Origin: Leptotrichia hongkongensis
GTDB lineage: Bacteria > Fusobacteriota > Fusobacteriia > Fusobacteriales > Leptotrichiaceae
Direction of reading: 5' to 3'
Assembly: GCF_041538065.1 (NCBI RefSeq)
Contig: NZ_JBGORW010000001.1
Coordinates: 62,001-126,000 of the forward strand
DNA length: 64,000 nt
How positions within the stretch are numbered: position 1 is the stretch's first letter; each line of letters begins with the position of its first letter. The notes under the pieces are model-generated. The model searched no databases and was not told the DNA's origin. It saw nothing but the letters and a program-made list of their open reading frames with translations. This document shows, in pieces, positions 51,048-59,872 of the stretch. Both the position numbers and the translations under genes were made by a program.

Positions 51048-51515
51048 ATGAAAAAGATTTTATTAGGGTTATTTTTAGGATTAACAGCATTATCATTCTC
51101 GGCACCAAGTTTTGTAAACGTGAAGGACATAGAAAGAAAAAATTATAATATTATTGCTGATATTGATGAGGTGCTGTCGTATTATAAAATATTTGAAGAC
51201 GGAGCAGTAGAAACAGTAACACACGTTTATGATCAAAATTCAAGTGCAAAAGATGTTAATGATATGTTTAAAAGTGAAATTATAAATGAGAATGTAGAAT
51301 CTCAGGATTCTTTTGAAACTAAAAAACATTACATTAGCAAATATTATGATTCAAGTGAAGAAATGTATATTTATCTTATCACAGGAAAAAATTCTAAAGT
51401 AAAAAATGGTTATACTTCAATTATTTACGTGACAGAGTTGAATCTTAACAAGGAAAATTTGGAAAATAAGGCAAGTATATTCTTTAATGAAGCAGAAAGC
51501 TATTTGAAAAAATAA
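51048..51515 (+). CDS. Secreted hypothetical protein
   Basis: 155 residues: a clear signal peptide (MKKILLGLFLGLTALSFSAPS, cleavage near residue 18) and a small alpha/beta domain with DIDEVLSYYKIFEDGAVETVTHVY and KHYISKYYDSSEEMYIYLITG ... YTSIIYVTELNLNKENL. I know no family for it. AGAAGG precedes ATG 51048. It is a single-gene unit, expected in the periplasm or outside. Confidence 0.72.
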   Translation: MKKILLGLFLGLTALSFSAPSFVNVKDIERKNYNIIADIDEVLSYYKIFEDGAVETVTHVYDQNSSAKDVNDMFKSEIINENVESQDSFETKKHYISKYYDSSEEMYIYLITGKNSKVKNGYTSIIYVTELNLNKENLENKASIFFNEAESYLKK

Positions 51516-51629
51516 TCATAAGAATATTCTAAATATTGGTAAACTTAGAATCTATACAATTTATAAAAATGGTTATGAATTTTAAAAATAAAAAGGAAGT
51601 TTTTAGAAATTTGATTTTACTTATGGATA

Positions 51630-51672
51630 ATGGATTGACTTTTATAAAAAATGAGGGTCAATCCTTTTAAAT
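51630..51672 (+). terminator. Terminator-like hairpin
   Basis: GGATTGAC (51632-51639) with GTCAATCC (51657-51664), then a T-rich stretch. It lies about 115 bp after the secreted protein stop; the sequence between is featureless. Confidence 0.55.
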
Positions 51673-51755
51673 TTAATAAAAATATATATACTTGTATTTT
51701 TTTTCTGAAAATGGTATTATACAGATGGAGAGTGTAGAAGGAGGGAAGTAAAAAA

Positions 51756-52406
51756 TTGAAAAGTGATATTGAAGAACAAAAGAGTAAGACAAGAAGTGAA
51801 AATATAGCATCAAATATAGAATCAAACCAAAAAAAAATAAAAAATGGAAAAGAAGAAACATTAAAAGATATGTTAAAGGAAGTGGATGATGAGGTAAAAA
51901 GAGAAGAGATTATCCACATGCTGCTAGAACAGAAAGTTTCTAAAGTTATAAAAGAAGAAGAAGAGGAAAAAAGAAAATTTTCATATAAAGTTTCAAATTT
52001 TGCAGGAAGTAATAGATTTATTCTTTTTGTGATAATATTTGTTTTAGTGTGGATTGTAATAGATGTATTCTTTTTTTTAAAAGGTCAATTTAATCCATAT
52101 TCGTTTGTAATAATGAATGCTATTTTATCTTTTATTATGTTAATTTTTTGTTCAATTATAATTTTTAATCAAAATAAAAAAAAGAAAATTGACGAGAAAA
52201 AGTCTGAAAATGATTATAAAGTTAATTTAAAAAATGAGATTATAATAGAAGATATGCATTATAAACTAGATGATTTAATTGAAAAGCAGGATGAGATTGT
52301 AAAACGTGTTCAAGAACTTGAAAAAAGACGAAAAGTTCCACCAATAAAAGAAAAAAAGGAATATAAATTTATTGATATTTCTGAAAAGGATAGAAATAAG
52401 CATTAA
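51756..52406 (+). CDS. DUF1003 membrane protein
   Basis: 216 residues: a charged helical N-terminus (about 1-80), then the DUF1003 block: VSNFAGSNRFILFVIIFVLVWIVIDVFFF, FNPYSFVIMNAILSFIMLIFCSIIIFNQN, KKKKIDEKKSENDYKVNLKNEIIIE, MHYKLDDL. This gives two transmembrane helices (about 90-112 and 122-143) and a cytoplasmic coiled coil. The function of DUF1003 is unknown. The start is TTG 51756 with GGAGGGAAG upstream. It may share a transcript with the cupin gene 38 bp later. Confidence 0.8.
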   Translation: MKSDIEEQKSKTRSENIASNIESNQKKIKNGKEETLKDMLKEVDDEVKREEIIHMLLEQKVSKVIKEEEEEKRKFSYKVSNFAGSNRFILFVIIFVLVWIVIDVFFFLKGQFNPYSFVIMNAILSFIMLIFCSIIIFNQNKKKKIDEKKSENDYKVNLKNEIIIEDMHYKLDDLIEKQDEIVKRVQELEKRRKVPPIKEKKEYKFIDISEKDRNKH

Positions 52407-52444
52407 TAACTTTATTTGCGTTTTTTTAGAAAGAAATGGGGAAA

Positions 52445-52795
52445 ATGAATATTTTTGATTTAAAAGATTTGTCTGAAAAAGAGGAAGTTGTGAGGATTTT
52501 GACTGAGAATGAAAATGTTAAAATTGAAAAAATTATTTCAACTGGACAGACTACAGATTGGCAGGAATCAGATAAAAATGAATTTGTAATTTTAATTCAG
52601 GGTAAAGCTGAAATTGAGTATTTTGAAAACAATGATTATAAAAAAAATATAATGAAAAATCAAAGAAATACTAATAATAAAAAACTACAATTAGTAAGAG
52701 GAGATACTGTATTAATCAATAAGGGGGAACGGCACAGGGTAAGTTACACAAGTAAAGAACCTTGTTGTGTGTGGATTTGTATCTTTTTTGATTAA
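52445..52795 (+). CDS. Small cupin-domain protein
   Basis: 116 residues of one cupin barrel: EFVILIQGKAEIEYF (first motif) and LVRGDTVLINKGERHRVSYTS (second motif, with His in GERHRV). The first-motif metal histidines are absent, but the late His remains, so metal binding may be partial. An insert KNIMKNQRNTNNKKLQ splits the barrel. The start could be ATG 52445 or the in-frame ATG at 52436; neither has a strong ribosome site. Substrate unknown. Confidence 0.75.
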   Translation: MNIFDLKDLSEKEEVVRILTENENVKIEKIISTGQTTDWQESDKNEFVILIQGKAEIEYFENNDYKKNIMKNQRNTNNKKLQLVRGDTVLINKGERHRVSYTSKEPCCVWICIFFD

Positions 52796-52826
52796 AAATT
52801 GAAATTAAAAGAAAAGAGGAATGGGT

Positions 52827-53666
52827 ATGATGTTATTTGTAATATTTGCATTGGTTATTGTTATTGCGACAGGAATACCAGTTGTAAAAAAAATGATTGA
52901 AAATAAAAAATTAATGAAAGAATATATGGATGAGCAGGGACTTGGAAAACATGAAGCAATCGGGAAAATAAAGGATACAAAGACAACTAATGATAAAGTT
53001 ATTGAAGGATTATTCTACTTGTCGCTTATAGCTTTGCTTGGTGGAGGATTTTATAGTTTTTATTTATATGAAAATGAAAATTCTGACAATATGCGAGTTC
53101 AGCAGCAATCTGAAAGAACAATGGCTCAAATTACAACAGATCAGAATCAGAATCAGCAAGACCAAAATCAGCAGAATCAAGGAACGCCAGTTATTCAGAA
53201 TAATATAATCTCAAATCCAAATGATGCACAAGTTCAGGAAAACGTAAAAAGAGAACAAGCTAGAATTGATAAGATGTTTTCGGATAGCCAAAAAGATACA
53301 GAAGGCTTATTAGAAATGTTAAAAAAAAGTTTGGAAAAGCAAGATACAAATTCTGGAATTAAAAATGGAGAAAAAGCTTTAGAAAATGTTAAAAAGTCTA
53401 ATAACTTATTTAAAAAAGCAAAATGTAATCCAACTGGAGATGCCACTTTTGATAAAGAATGTCCGAAACTGCTTGAAAAAGGGAAGGAATTGTATTCTTC
53501 AAAACAAATTGATGTTGAGAAAATGCTAGATATGTTAAAAAATATTGAAAAAGGTATAAATGATGTAAAAAATAGTGAAATTGGACAGCAGGCTGTTCAA
53601 GAAGGAAATAAACTATGGGATAGCCTTATGAAGAAAGTTGATGATTTTCAAAAGAAATCAAAATAA
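52827..53666 (+). CDS. Hypothetical membrane protein with Q/N-rich linker
   Basis: 279 residues: a transmembrane helix at the N-terminus (MLFVIFALVIVIATGIPVV), a short charged loop with MDEQGLGKHEAIGKIKD, a second helix (about 58-78, VIEGLFYLSLIALLGGGFYSFYLY), then a Gln/Asn-rich linker (about 103-122) and a helical domain with two cysteines (KCNPTGDATFDKECPKLL). I know no family. ATG 52827 has better spacing to AAGAGG than ATG 52821. The long domain after the second helix could lie on either side of the membrane. Confidence 0.65.
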   Translation: MMLFVIFALVIVIATGIPVVKKMIENKKLMKEYMDEQGLGKHEAIGKIKDTKTTNDKVIEGLFYLSLIALLGGGFYSFYLYENENSDNMRVQQQSERTMAQITTDQNQNQQDQNQQNQGTPVIQNNIISNPNDAQVQENVKREQARIDKMFSDSQKDTEGLLEMLKKSLEKQDTNSGIKNGEKALENVKKSNNLFKKAKCNPTGDATFDKECPKLLEKGKELYSSKQIDVEKMLDMLKNIEKGINDVKNSEIGQQAVQEGNKLWDSLMKKVDDFQKKSK

Positions 53667-53733
53667 ATTATAGATTTTTACTCTAAATTCAAGTGGATTG
53701 ACTATAAATACAAAATAAAAAATGATACTGATT

Positions 53734-53778
53734 AAAGGAATTATTTCTACTTTATGGAGATAGTTCCTTTTGCTTTTT
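53734..53778 (+). terminator. Terminator after the Q/N-rich membrane protein
   Basis: AAAGGAATTATTTC with GAGATAGTTCCTTT (two wobble pairs), then TGCTTTTT. The rest of the gap, 53779-54090, is about 85% A+T and I see no gene in it, only a TATAAT at 54030-54035. Confidence 0.65.
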
Positions 53779-54090
53779 AGTTAATAATTTAATATTAGAT
53801 TATTTTACTTGATAACAGCATTTATTATTTTGGATTATTTAAACTAATTTTAGTAATAAGAAAGTTTGTAATAAATTTATTATTTAAATAAAATTTGGTA
53901 TTAGATAGAATATTTATAATTTTCGTTTTAATTTTTAAGAAGTTCTGCTAGAAAAAATTTCCTTAGAAAAACAATAGTAAGTTACAAGAATTTTTAAGGA
54001 AAAAAACAAAAAATTAACAAAAATACAGTGTATAATATTAAAGAGTATAAATATACAATTAGGGAAATTTGAATTAAAGGAGGACTCACT

Positions 54091-54633
54091 ATGAAAAATA
54101 TAGGAAATATAGTGCTTGGAGCTTTGATTAGCTTAGTTGGACTTGTGATTTTGACTGAAAGTAATGATAATCATATTGATATAAAAATTGCAGATAAGGA
54201 AAATTTGAGTTTAGATAATATAAAAAATGTAACAGCAGTAACAGAGAAAAAAGGTTCTGGAAAAAAGGTGAAGGCTGTAATTATTGAATTTGATAAAACA
54301 ATAAAAAGTGAAAAATTATCAAAAAATGCAGTTACTGTTACTCAAAAGAGCATTTCCAAAAATAATATTGGAGATGAAGAAGATGAGCCAATAGTTAATA
54401 CAACTGAAACTAAGATAAATAGAGAAGTTTCAAAAATATACACAAGTGACAAGATAGATGACAATGTAGAAGCAAAAAATGGGAAATATCTTTATTTAGA
54501 ACTTGCTGAAGATAAAAATTCTAGCAAGGAATCTGCACAGGAAAATCTTGAAAGTCTAAAAATATCAATTTCACAAGATAAAGCAAATTATTTTACAAAT
54601 AGTAAAAGTTTTAATGTAAACAGTAAATCATAG
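54091..54633 (+). CDS. Secreted or membrane-anchored hypothetical protein
   Basis: 180 residues: a short hydrophobic N-terminus (MKNIGNIVLGALISLVGLVILTES) that serves as signal or anchor, then a strand-rich hydrophilic region with DKENLSLDNIKNVTAVTEKKGSGKKVKAVIIEFDKTIKSEKLSKNAVTV. This reads like one Ig-like or similar beta domain; the end is Ser/Asn/Lys rich. No family recognised. AAAGGAGG lies before ATG 54091. It may be cotranscribed with the lipoprotein gene 34 bp on. Confidence 0.65.
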   Translation: MKNIGNIVLGALISLVGLVILTESNDNHIDIKIADKENLSLDNIKNVTAVTEKKGSGKKVKAVIIEFDKTIKSEKLSKNAVTVTQKSISKNNIGDEEDEPIVNTTETKINREVSKIYTSDKIDDNVEAKNGKYLYLELAEDKNSSKESAQENLESLKISISQDKANYFTNSKSFNVNSKS

Positions 54634-54667
54634 AATAATATAAAAAAACTAATAGAATGGTGATAAA

Positions 54668-55630
54668 ATGAAAAATAAAAGATTGGTATTAATCTTAACA
54701 TTAATGGCTATACTCACTGTAGGATGTTCTAATAAAAACGATGGTAAGATTAATAATTTGAAAAGTCAGAATATATCTAAAAACGAAAAAGTTACAGAAA
54801 ATTTGACAAAAGAGTATTTAAAAAGTATAAATTATTCAAATTTAGCAGATAAAGACACACAGCAAAAAGTTAAGGAAAGTTTGGAAAATGCTGGAATTGA
54901 TTCAAATAGTATAAATCTCTTTTTCAAAAGCGTGAATTATTATAATGAAGCAACACAAAATGAAGGGCTTATAAAATCAGGATTTGTTAATTCTAATAAT
55001 ATAAACCCGACTTATGATGAAGTTGCTATACAGAAAATTTGGGATAAAAAAAATAAAAACTTTCCAGGATTTAATTGCCGAATAACTGCATTTACTTTTA
55101 TGAAAGATTATGTAAAGGTAGAAAAACCTGTTGTAAAAACTGGAGAAATGCTTTTTATGGATGTAGAATCATTGAAAAATATGCCATTTGAGTTATTTTC
55201 TAAAAATGAAAAAGACAAATTTGTGAATTTATTTTCAGAAATTCCTACGAAAGCTACTAAAGATGTGAAAGTTCACGTTGAAAATGTAAAAAATGTTTGG
55301 AAAGAGCGAGGAGTTACATTTGATAAAAATAGTAAAATATCAATGATTTCTGTGTTTTTCCATTTTAATGATGATCCGCAAGAAAATATTTTATTTATTG
55401 GACATGTTGGAATTTTGATTCCTGAAAAGGATGGAAAATTAATGTTTATTGAAAAATTAGCATTCCAGCAGCCTTACCAAGTATTGAAATTTAATAATAG
55501 GACAGAATTGAATGATTATCTTATGAATAAATATGACACTGCTTGGGGACAGCCAGTCGCTAGACCATTTATTATGGAAAATGATGAATTGTTAAAGGAA
55601 TATAGAAATAATCCAAATAATAAAAGTTAG
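54668..55630 (+). CDS. DUF4300 family lipoprotein
   Basis: 320 residues: a lipoprotein signal with lipobox LTVGC (Cys20), then a DUF4300-type domain: NYSNLADKDTQQKVKESLENAGIDSNSINLFFKSVNYYN, FNCRITAFTFMKDYV, ILFIGHVGILIPEKDGKLMFIEKLAFQQPYQVLKF, NDYLMNKYDTAWGQPVARPFIMENDELL. The family is of unknown function and is found in oral and gut bacteria. It should sit on the cell surface or in the periplasm. A terminator follows. Confidence 0.85.
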   Translation: MKNKRLVLILTLMAILTVGCSNKNDGKINNLKSQNISKNEKVTENLTKEYLKSINYSNLADKDTQQKVKESLENAGIDSNSINLFFKSVNYYNEATQNEGLIKSGFVNSNNINPTYDEVAIQKIWDKKNKNFPGFNCRITAFTFMKDYVKVEKPVVKTGEMLFMDVESLKNMPFELFSKNEKDKFVNLFSEIPTKATKDVKVHVENVKNVWKERGVTFDKNSKISMISVFFHFNDDPQENILFIGHVGILIPEKDGKLMFIEKLAFQQPYQVLKFNNRTELNDYLMNKYDTAWGQPVARPFIMENDELLKEYRNNPNNKS

Positions 55631-55644
55631 AAATAACAAGAAAT

Positions 55645-55683
55645 AAAAAACTCAGAAAACAAATTTATCTTCTGAGTTTTTTT
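55645..55683. terminator. Terminator between converging genes
   Basis: AAAAAACTCAGAA, loop, TTCTGAGTTTTTTT. A-runs and T-runs on both flanks allow use by the lipoprotein gene (+) and the helicase gene (-). Confidence 0.85.
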
Positions 55684-55687
55684 GATA

Positions 55688-57388
55688 CTATTTTTTTGCT
55701 TTTTTAGTTTTTTTATCTTTTTTGCCATCTTTCTTTCCTTTTGATGACTTTTTATCGGAAGATTTTTTTCTTCCTTTTCTGTCTCTTCTTTTATCTGATT
55801 TTTTGCTAGACTTTTCTCCACCGTTTCTTCCCCCTGTAGCTTCTTCAACAAGTGGTTTGGCGTCTTTTTTGGAATTTAAAGCACGCATTATGTATTCTGC
55901 TTCTTGTAGTGGAACTGTAATAAAAGAATATTTATCCATAATTTTTACATCTTTTACTTTTCTTCCTGGTGTTTTTGCTTTTTTATTTAATAAGTCAAGC
56001 AATCTTCCTACATTGTAGCCATCTTTACTTCCAAGTGCAATAAACAGTCTTGTCTTATCATTAATTTTGACTTTTACATCTTCGATTTCATTATAATTAT
56101 CAGGCAAGAATTCATCTTCATAAACATGTCTTAATACAGAAGCAAGAACTTGTTTTGGATCTCTTCCATCTATTAATTTTTCAGCTAGTTCTGAGTACGC
56201 ATCAAAATCCTTTTCTTTAATGATTTCATCTACATAAGCAATTAATGCTTCTTTTTTTGCTTCTAAAATTTCTTCTACGTTTGGAATATTTTCTCTCTTA
56301 ATTTCTGTTTTTGTGATACGTTTAATTTGAGCAAGCTTGCTAGCTTCTCTTGGAGTTACAAATGTTATTGCGATACCTTTTTGACCGGCACGACCTGTTC
56401 TACCTATTCTATGAACATAAGACTCGGCTTCTTGCGGGATAGAATAGTTAATAACGTGTGTCAGATTACTTACGTCAATTCCACGTGCAGCAACATCTGT
56501 TGCAACTAATATTGTTAATATTTTTTTCTTGAATAAATCAAGTGCTTTTTGTCTAAGCGCTTGAGTAATATCTCCGTGAATACATTCAGCATCGTAGTTT
56601 CTAGCTTTTAATTTATTTGTAACATCATCTACTTCAGATTTTGTACGGCAAAATACAATTCCATAAAAATCTTGTTCATAGTCAAGAACTCTGCATAAAG
56701 CTTCAAATTTATCTTCCTGTTTTACCTCATAGTAAATTTGTTCAGTCAAATTAGTAGTAAGTTCTTTTTTCTCAACTTTTAATAATTTGTGTTCTGGCAT
56801 GAATCTTTTGGCAATTGCCATAATTGCTTTAGGGATTGTTGCTGAGAAGAATAACATTTTTTTCTCATCGTTAGTTTTTTCTAAAATTGCTTCAATATCT
56901 TCTAAAAATCCCATATTTAGCATTTCATCGGCTTCATCCAATACAAAATAATCTAAATTGTCAACTTTTAGTACTTTTTTTCTCATTAAGTCCATTACAC
57001 GTCCAGGTGTTCCAACAACAATATCTATTCCAGATTTTAATTTTTTTATCTGATTTTCTATTGAAGCCCCACCATAAACAGCAAGCACTTTTAAATCCTT
57101 TGTTCCTTTTAATGAATAAATTTCATCGGCAACTTGATTGGCAAGTTCTCTTGTTGGAGCTAAAATTAAAGCTCTAACTGTTTTATCAGCTTCAATTGTT
57201 TCTAAAATAGGAATACCAAATGCGGCTGTTTTTCCTGTTCCTGTCTGAGCTTGTCCTATTAAGTGCGTTCTTTCCTTTAATAATTCAGGAATTACCAATT
57301 TTTGTATTTCACTTGGCTCCTCAAATCCTTTTTTACTTAAAGCGTTAAGCATCTCTGTACTTAATCCAAAATCTTCAAATCTTTGCAT
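55688..57388 (-). CDS. DEAD-box RNA helicase (CshA/DeaD type)
   Basis: A 566-residue ATP-dependent RNA helicase used in ribosome assembly and mRNA decay. It has all nine motifs: Q motif FEEPSEIQ, I AQTGTGKT, Ia PTRELANQ, GG, Ib TPGR, II DEAD, III SAT, IV VFCRTK, V ATDVAARGID, VI HRIGRTGRAG. After the core comes a DbpA-type RNA-binding domain (about 450-530: TRLFIALGSKDGYNVGRLLDLLNKKA...) and a Lys/Ser-rich tail (about 535-566) that should bind RNA. The closest named types are CshA and DeaD. It is transcribed away from groES. Confidence 0.95.
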   Translation of the reverse strand: MQRFEDFGLSTEMLNALSKKGFEEPSEIQKLVIPELLKERTHLIGQAQTGTGKTAAFGIPILETIEADKTVRALILAPTRELANQVADEIYSLKGTKDLKVLAVYGGASIENQIKKLKSGIDIVVGTPGRVMDLMRKKVLKVDNLDYFVLDEADEMLNMGFLEDIEAILEKTNDEKKMLFFSATIPKAIMAIAKRFMPEHKLLKVEKKELTTNLTEQIYYEVKQEDKFEALCRVLDYEQDFYGIVFCRTKSEVDDVTNKLKARNYDAECIHGDITQALRQKALDLFKKKILTILVATDVAARGIDVSNLTHVINYSIPQEAESYVHRIGRTGRAGQKGIAITFVTPREASKLAQIKRITKTEIKRENIPNVEEILEAKKEALIAYVDEIIKEKDFDAYSELAEKLIDGRDPKQVLASVLRHVYEDEFLPDNYNEIEDVKVKINDKTRLFIALGSKDGYNVGRLLDLLNKKAKTPGRKVKDVKIMDKYSFITVPLQEAEYIMRALNSKKDAKPLVEEATGGRNGGEKSSKKSDKRRDRKGRKKSSDKKSSKGKKDGKKDKKTKKAKK

Positions 57389-57653
57389 TACTTTTTTATT
57401 TACCTTCTTTCATTTTATATTTATACTCATTATTTTTAAAAAATTTTTTGTACATATTATTATACCACATTTTTTGCCTTTTTGTACTTATTTTTGAAAT
57501 TTATTTTTTCCATTGGAAAAGCATTTTAAAAATAAACTTAAATCCTCAAATAATTTTCTCAAATTTTAGGTTTAATAAATTTTAAGAAATTCAGTATTTA
57601 TGGTATTTAAGTGTTAATGTTGAAAAATAATTTTAAAAATTTTCAAAAAAGAC

Positions 57654-57682
57654 TTGAAAAATTTTCAAAAATGTATTATTAT
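57654..57682 (+). promoter_or_regulatory. groESL promoter
   Basis: TTGAAA (57654-57659), 17-bp spacer, TATTAT (57677-57682). The predicted start near 57689 is inside the CIRCE element. Confidence 0.75.
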
Positions 57683-57686
57683 ATTG

Positions 57687-57713
57687 TTAGCACTTAAAGT
57701 TGAAGAGTGCTAA
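57687..57713 (+). promoter_or_regulatory. CIRCE element (HrcA operator)
   Basis: TTAGCACTT-N9-GAGTGCTAA: 9-9-9 architecture with one mismatch from the consensus TTAGCACTC-N9-GAGTGCTAA. It lies at the transcription start of groES and predicts HrcA control of the chaperonin operon. hrcA itself is not in the window. Confidence 0.95.
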
Positions 57714-57756
57714 AAATAAAATTGAATTAAAGATTAAAATATTTTAGGAGGGAAAA

Positions 57757-58020
57757 ATGATAATTAAACCATTGGGAGAAAGAGTTTTAATAAAACAGAC
57801 AGAACAGGAAGAAGTTACAAAAAGTGGAATTGTATTGCCAGGGACAGCTTCAAAGGAAAAGCCGATAATTGGAGAAGTTTTAGCCGTTGGTTCAAAAATT
57901 GAGGAAATTAAAGTTGGAGATAAAGTAATTTTTGAAAAATATTCTGGAACAGAAGTTAAGGATGGGGAAGAAAGCTACTTAATTTTAGAAAAAGACAATG
58001 TTTTGGCAATTGTTGAATAA
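57757..58020 (+). CDS. groES: Co-chaperonin GroES
   Basis: An 87-residue GroES heptamer subunit. IKPLGERVLIKQ (N-terminal strand), the mobile loop EEVTKSGIVLPGTASKEKP with the conserved G-I-V/I-L tripeptide that docks into GroEL, and GDKVIFEKYSGTEVKDGEE. It is some eight residues shorter than the usual 94-97. GGAGGG precedes ATG 57757. The first gene of the CIRCE-controlled operon, 168 bp before groEL. Confidence 0.97.
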   Translation: MIIKPLGERVLIKQTEQEEVTKSGIVLPGTASKEKPIIGEVLAVGSKIEEIKVGDKVIFEKYSGTEVKDGEESYLILEKDNVLAIVE

Positions 58021-58188
58021 TAAAAATTTAAAAAAATAAATTTGTATGGAAATTAAATGTATAAAAAATGAGACAGACATTGCAAAACAAGTAATTTTTA
58101 TTCCTTGTTAAAATAAAAAATTATATTATTAAATTATGAAAGAATTTTGCAATAAAAAATTTACAAAATTTAGAAGGAGATGATAAAA

Positions 58189-59811
58189 ATGGGAAAAATA
58201 ATAAAATTTAATGAAGATGCGAGAAAAGCACTTGAAGTGGGAGTAGATACACTAGCTGACGCTGTAAAAATTACACTTGGACCAAAAGGAAGAAATGTAG
58301 TATTAGATAGAGGATTTGGAGCACCAATGATTACAAATGATGGTGTTACAATAGCAAAAGAAATCGAACTTAAAGATCCGATTGAAAATCTTGGAGCGCA
58401 AATTGTAAAAGAAGTGGCTACAAAGTCAAATGATGTGGCAGGAGACGGTACAACTACTGCAACTATACTGGCACAGGCTTTAATCAAAGAAGGGCTGAAA
58501 ATGGTAGCTTCTGGAGCAAATCCCGTATTTATAAGACGTGGAATGGAGCTTGCTTCTAAAAAAGTTATTGAAGAACTTACAAAAAGAGCTAAAAAAGTGG
58601 AATCAAATGAAGAAATAGCACAAGTTGGGGCAATTTCGGCAGGAGATGTAGAAATAGGACAATTAATTGCTCAAGCTATGGAAAAAGTTGGCGAATCTGG
58701 AGTTATTACAGTTGAAGAAGCACGTTCTTTGGATACAACTCTGGAAGTTGTAGAAGGAATGCAGTTTGACAACGGATACTTGTCACCTTACATGGTTTCA
58801 GATTCTGAAAGAATGGTTGTGGAAATGGATAATCCATTTATTTTAATAACAGATAAAAAAATTGCAAATATGAAAGAATTATTGCCAATCTTGGAAAAAA
58901 CAGTGGAATTAGGACGTCCAATGCTTATAATCGCTGAAGATGTGGAAGGAGAAGCACTTGCAACTCTTGTTGTAAATAAACTTCGTGGAACATTGAATAT
59001 TGCCGCTGTAAAAGCTCCAGCGTTTGGGGACAGAAGAAAGGCTATGTTACAGGATATTGCAATATTAACAGGTGGAGAAGTTATTTCTGAAGAAAAAGGA
59101 ATTAAACTTGAAACTGCTGATATTAATTTCTTGGGACAAGCTAAAAAAGTTAGAATTACTAAAGATAACACAGTTATCGTAGATGGGCTTGGAGAAAAAG
59201 ATGCAATACAAGCAAGAATCGGACAAATAAAAAATTCAATTGCTGAAACAACTTCTGATTATGATAGAGAAAAATTACAGGAAAGACTTGCTAAATTATC
59301 AGGTGGAGTAGCTGTAATAAAAGTTGGAGCTGCAACTGAAACTGAAATGAAAGAAAGAAAATTGAGAATTGAAGATGCTTTAAATGCAACAAAAGCAGCT
59401 GTGGAAGAAGGAATTGTGCCTGGTGGAGGAACAATCTTGATTCAAATCGCAAAAGCAATTGAAGACTTTAAATTAGAAGGTGAAGAAGGGCTTGGAGTGG
59501 AAATTGTGAAAAGAGCATTATCTGCGCCACTTAGACAAATTGTTATCAATGCTGGAATTGATGCAGGTGTCGTAATTGAAAAAGTAAAAAATTCTGAAAA
59601 TGGAATAGGATTTGACGCTGCAAAAGAAGAATATGTAGATATGGTAAAAGCCGGAATCATTGATCCTGCTAAAGTAACACGTTCTGCAATTCAAAATGCA
59701 GTATCAGTATCATCAGTATTATTAACAACTGAAGTTGCAGTTGGTAATGAAAAAGAAGAGTCACCAGCTGGTGGAATGCCAGGTGGAATGGGAATGCCAG
59801 GAATGATGTAA
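58189..59811 (+). CDS. groEL: Chaperonin GroEL
   Basis: A 540-residue chaperonin. Family marks: KIIKFNEDARKALEVGVDTLADAVKITLGPKGRNVVLDRGFGAP, TNDGVTIAKEIEL, VAGDGTTTATILAQALIKEG (nucleotide loop with the catalytic Asp), IAEDVEGEALATLVVNKLRG, VKAPAFGDRRKAMLQDIA, and VVPGGGT-type IVPGGGTILIQ. The C-terminus ends in the typical GGMPGGMGMPGMM repeat. ATG 58189 is chosen (MGKIIKF); an in-frame ATG at 58180 overlaps the AAGGAGAT ribosome site. A terminator follows. Confidence 0.98.
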   Translation: MGKIIKFNEDARKALEVGVDTLADAVKITLGPKGRNVVLDRGFGAPMITNDGVTIAKEIELKDPIENLGAQIVKEVATKSNDVAGDGTTTATILAQALIKEGLKMVASGANPVFIRRGMELASKKVIEELTKRAKKVESNEEIAQVGAISAGDVEIGQLIAQAMEKVGESGVITVEEARSLDTTLEVVEGMQFDNGYLSPYMVSDSERMVVEMDNPFILITDKKIANMKELLPILEKTVELGRPMLIIAEDVEGEALATLVVNKLRGTLNIAAVKAPAFGDRRKAMLQDIAILTGGEVISEEKGIKLETADINFLGQAKKVRITKDNTVIVDGLGEKDAIQARIGQIKNSIAETTSDYDREKLQERLAKLSGGVAVIKVGAATETEMKERKLRIEDALNATKAAVEEGIVPGGGTILIQIAKAIEDFKLEGEEGLGVEIVKRALSAPLRQIVINAGIDAGVVIEKVKNSENGIGFDAAKEEYVDMVKAGIIDPAKVTRSAIQNAVSVSSVLLTTEVAVGNEKEESPAGGMPGGMGMPGMM

Positions 59812-59831
59812 TCTATGAAATCTAATAAAAT

Positions 59832-59867
59832 AAGGGGTAGTCATTATAAACTACCTCTTTTTTTCTG
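59832..59867 (+). terminator. Terminator of the groESL operon
   Basis: AAGGGGTAGT with ACTACCTCTT (one wobble pair), loop CATTATAA, then seven T. Confidence 0.85.
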
Positions 59868-59872
59868 CTATA

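Noticed and set aside
59834..59842. GGGGTAGTC, identical to part of the reverse complement of the CRISPR repeat
   Set aside because: It is one arm of the groESL terminator stem; a 9-nt match is expected by chance and does not extend.
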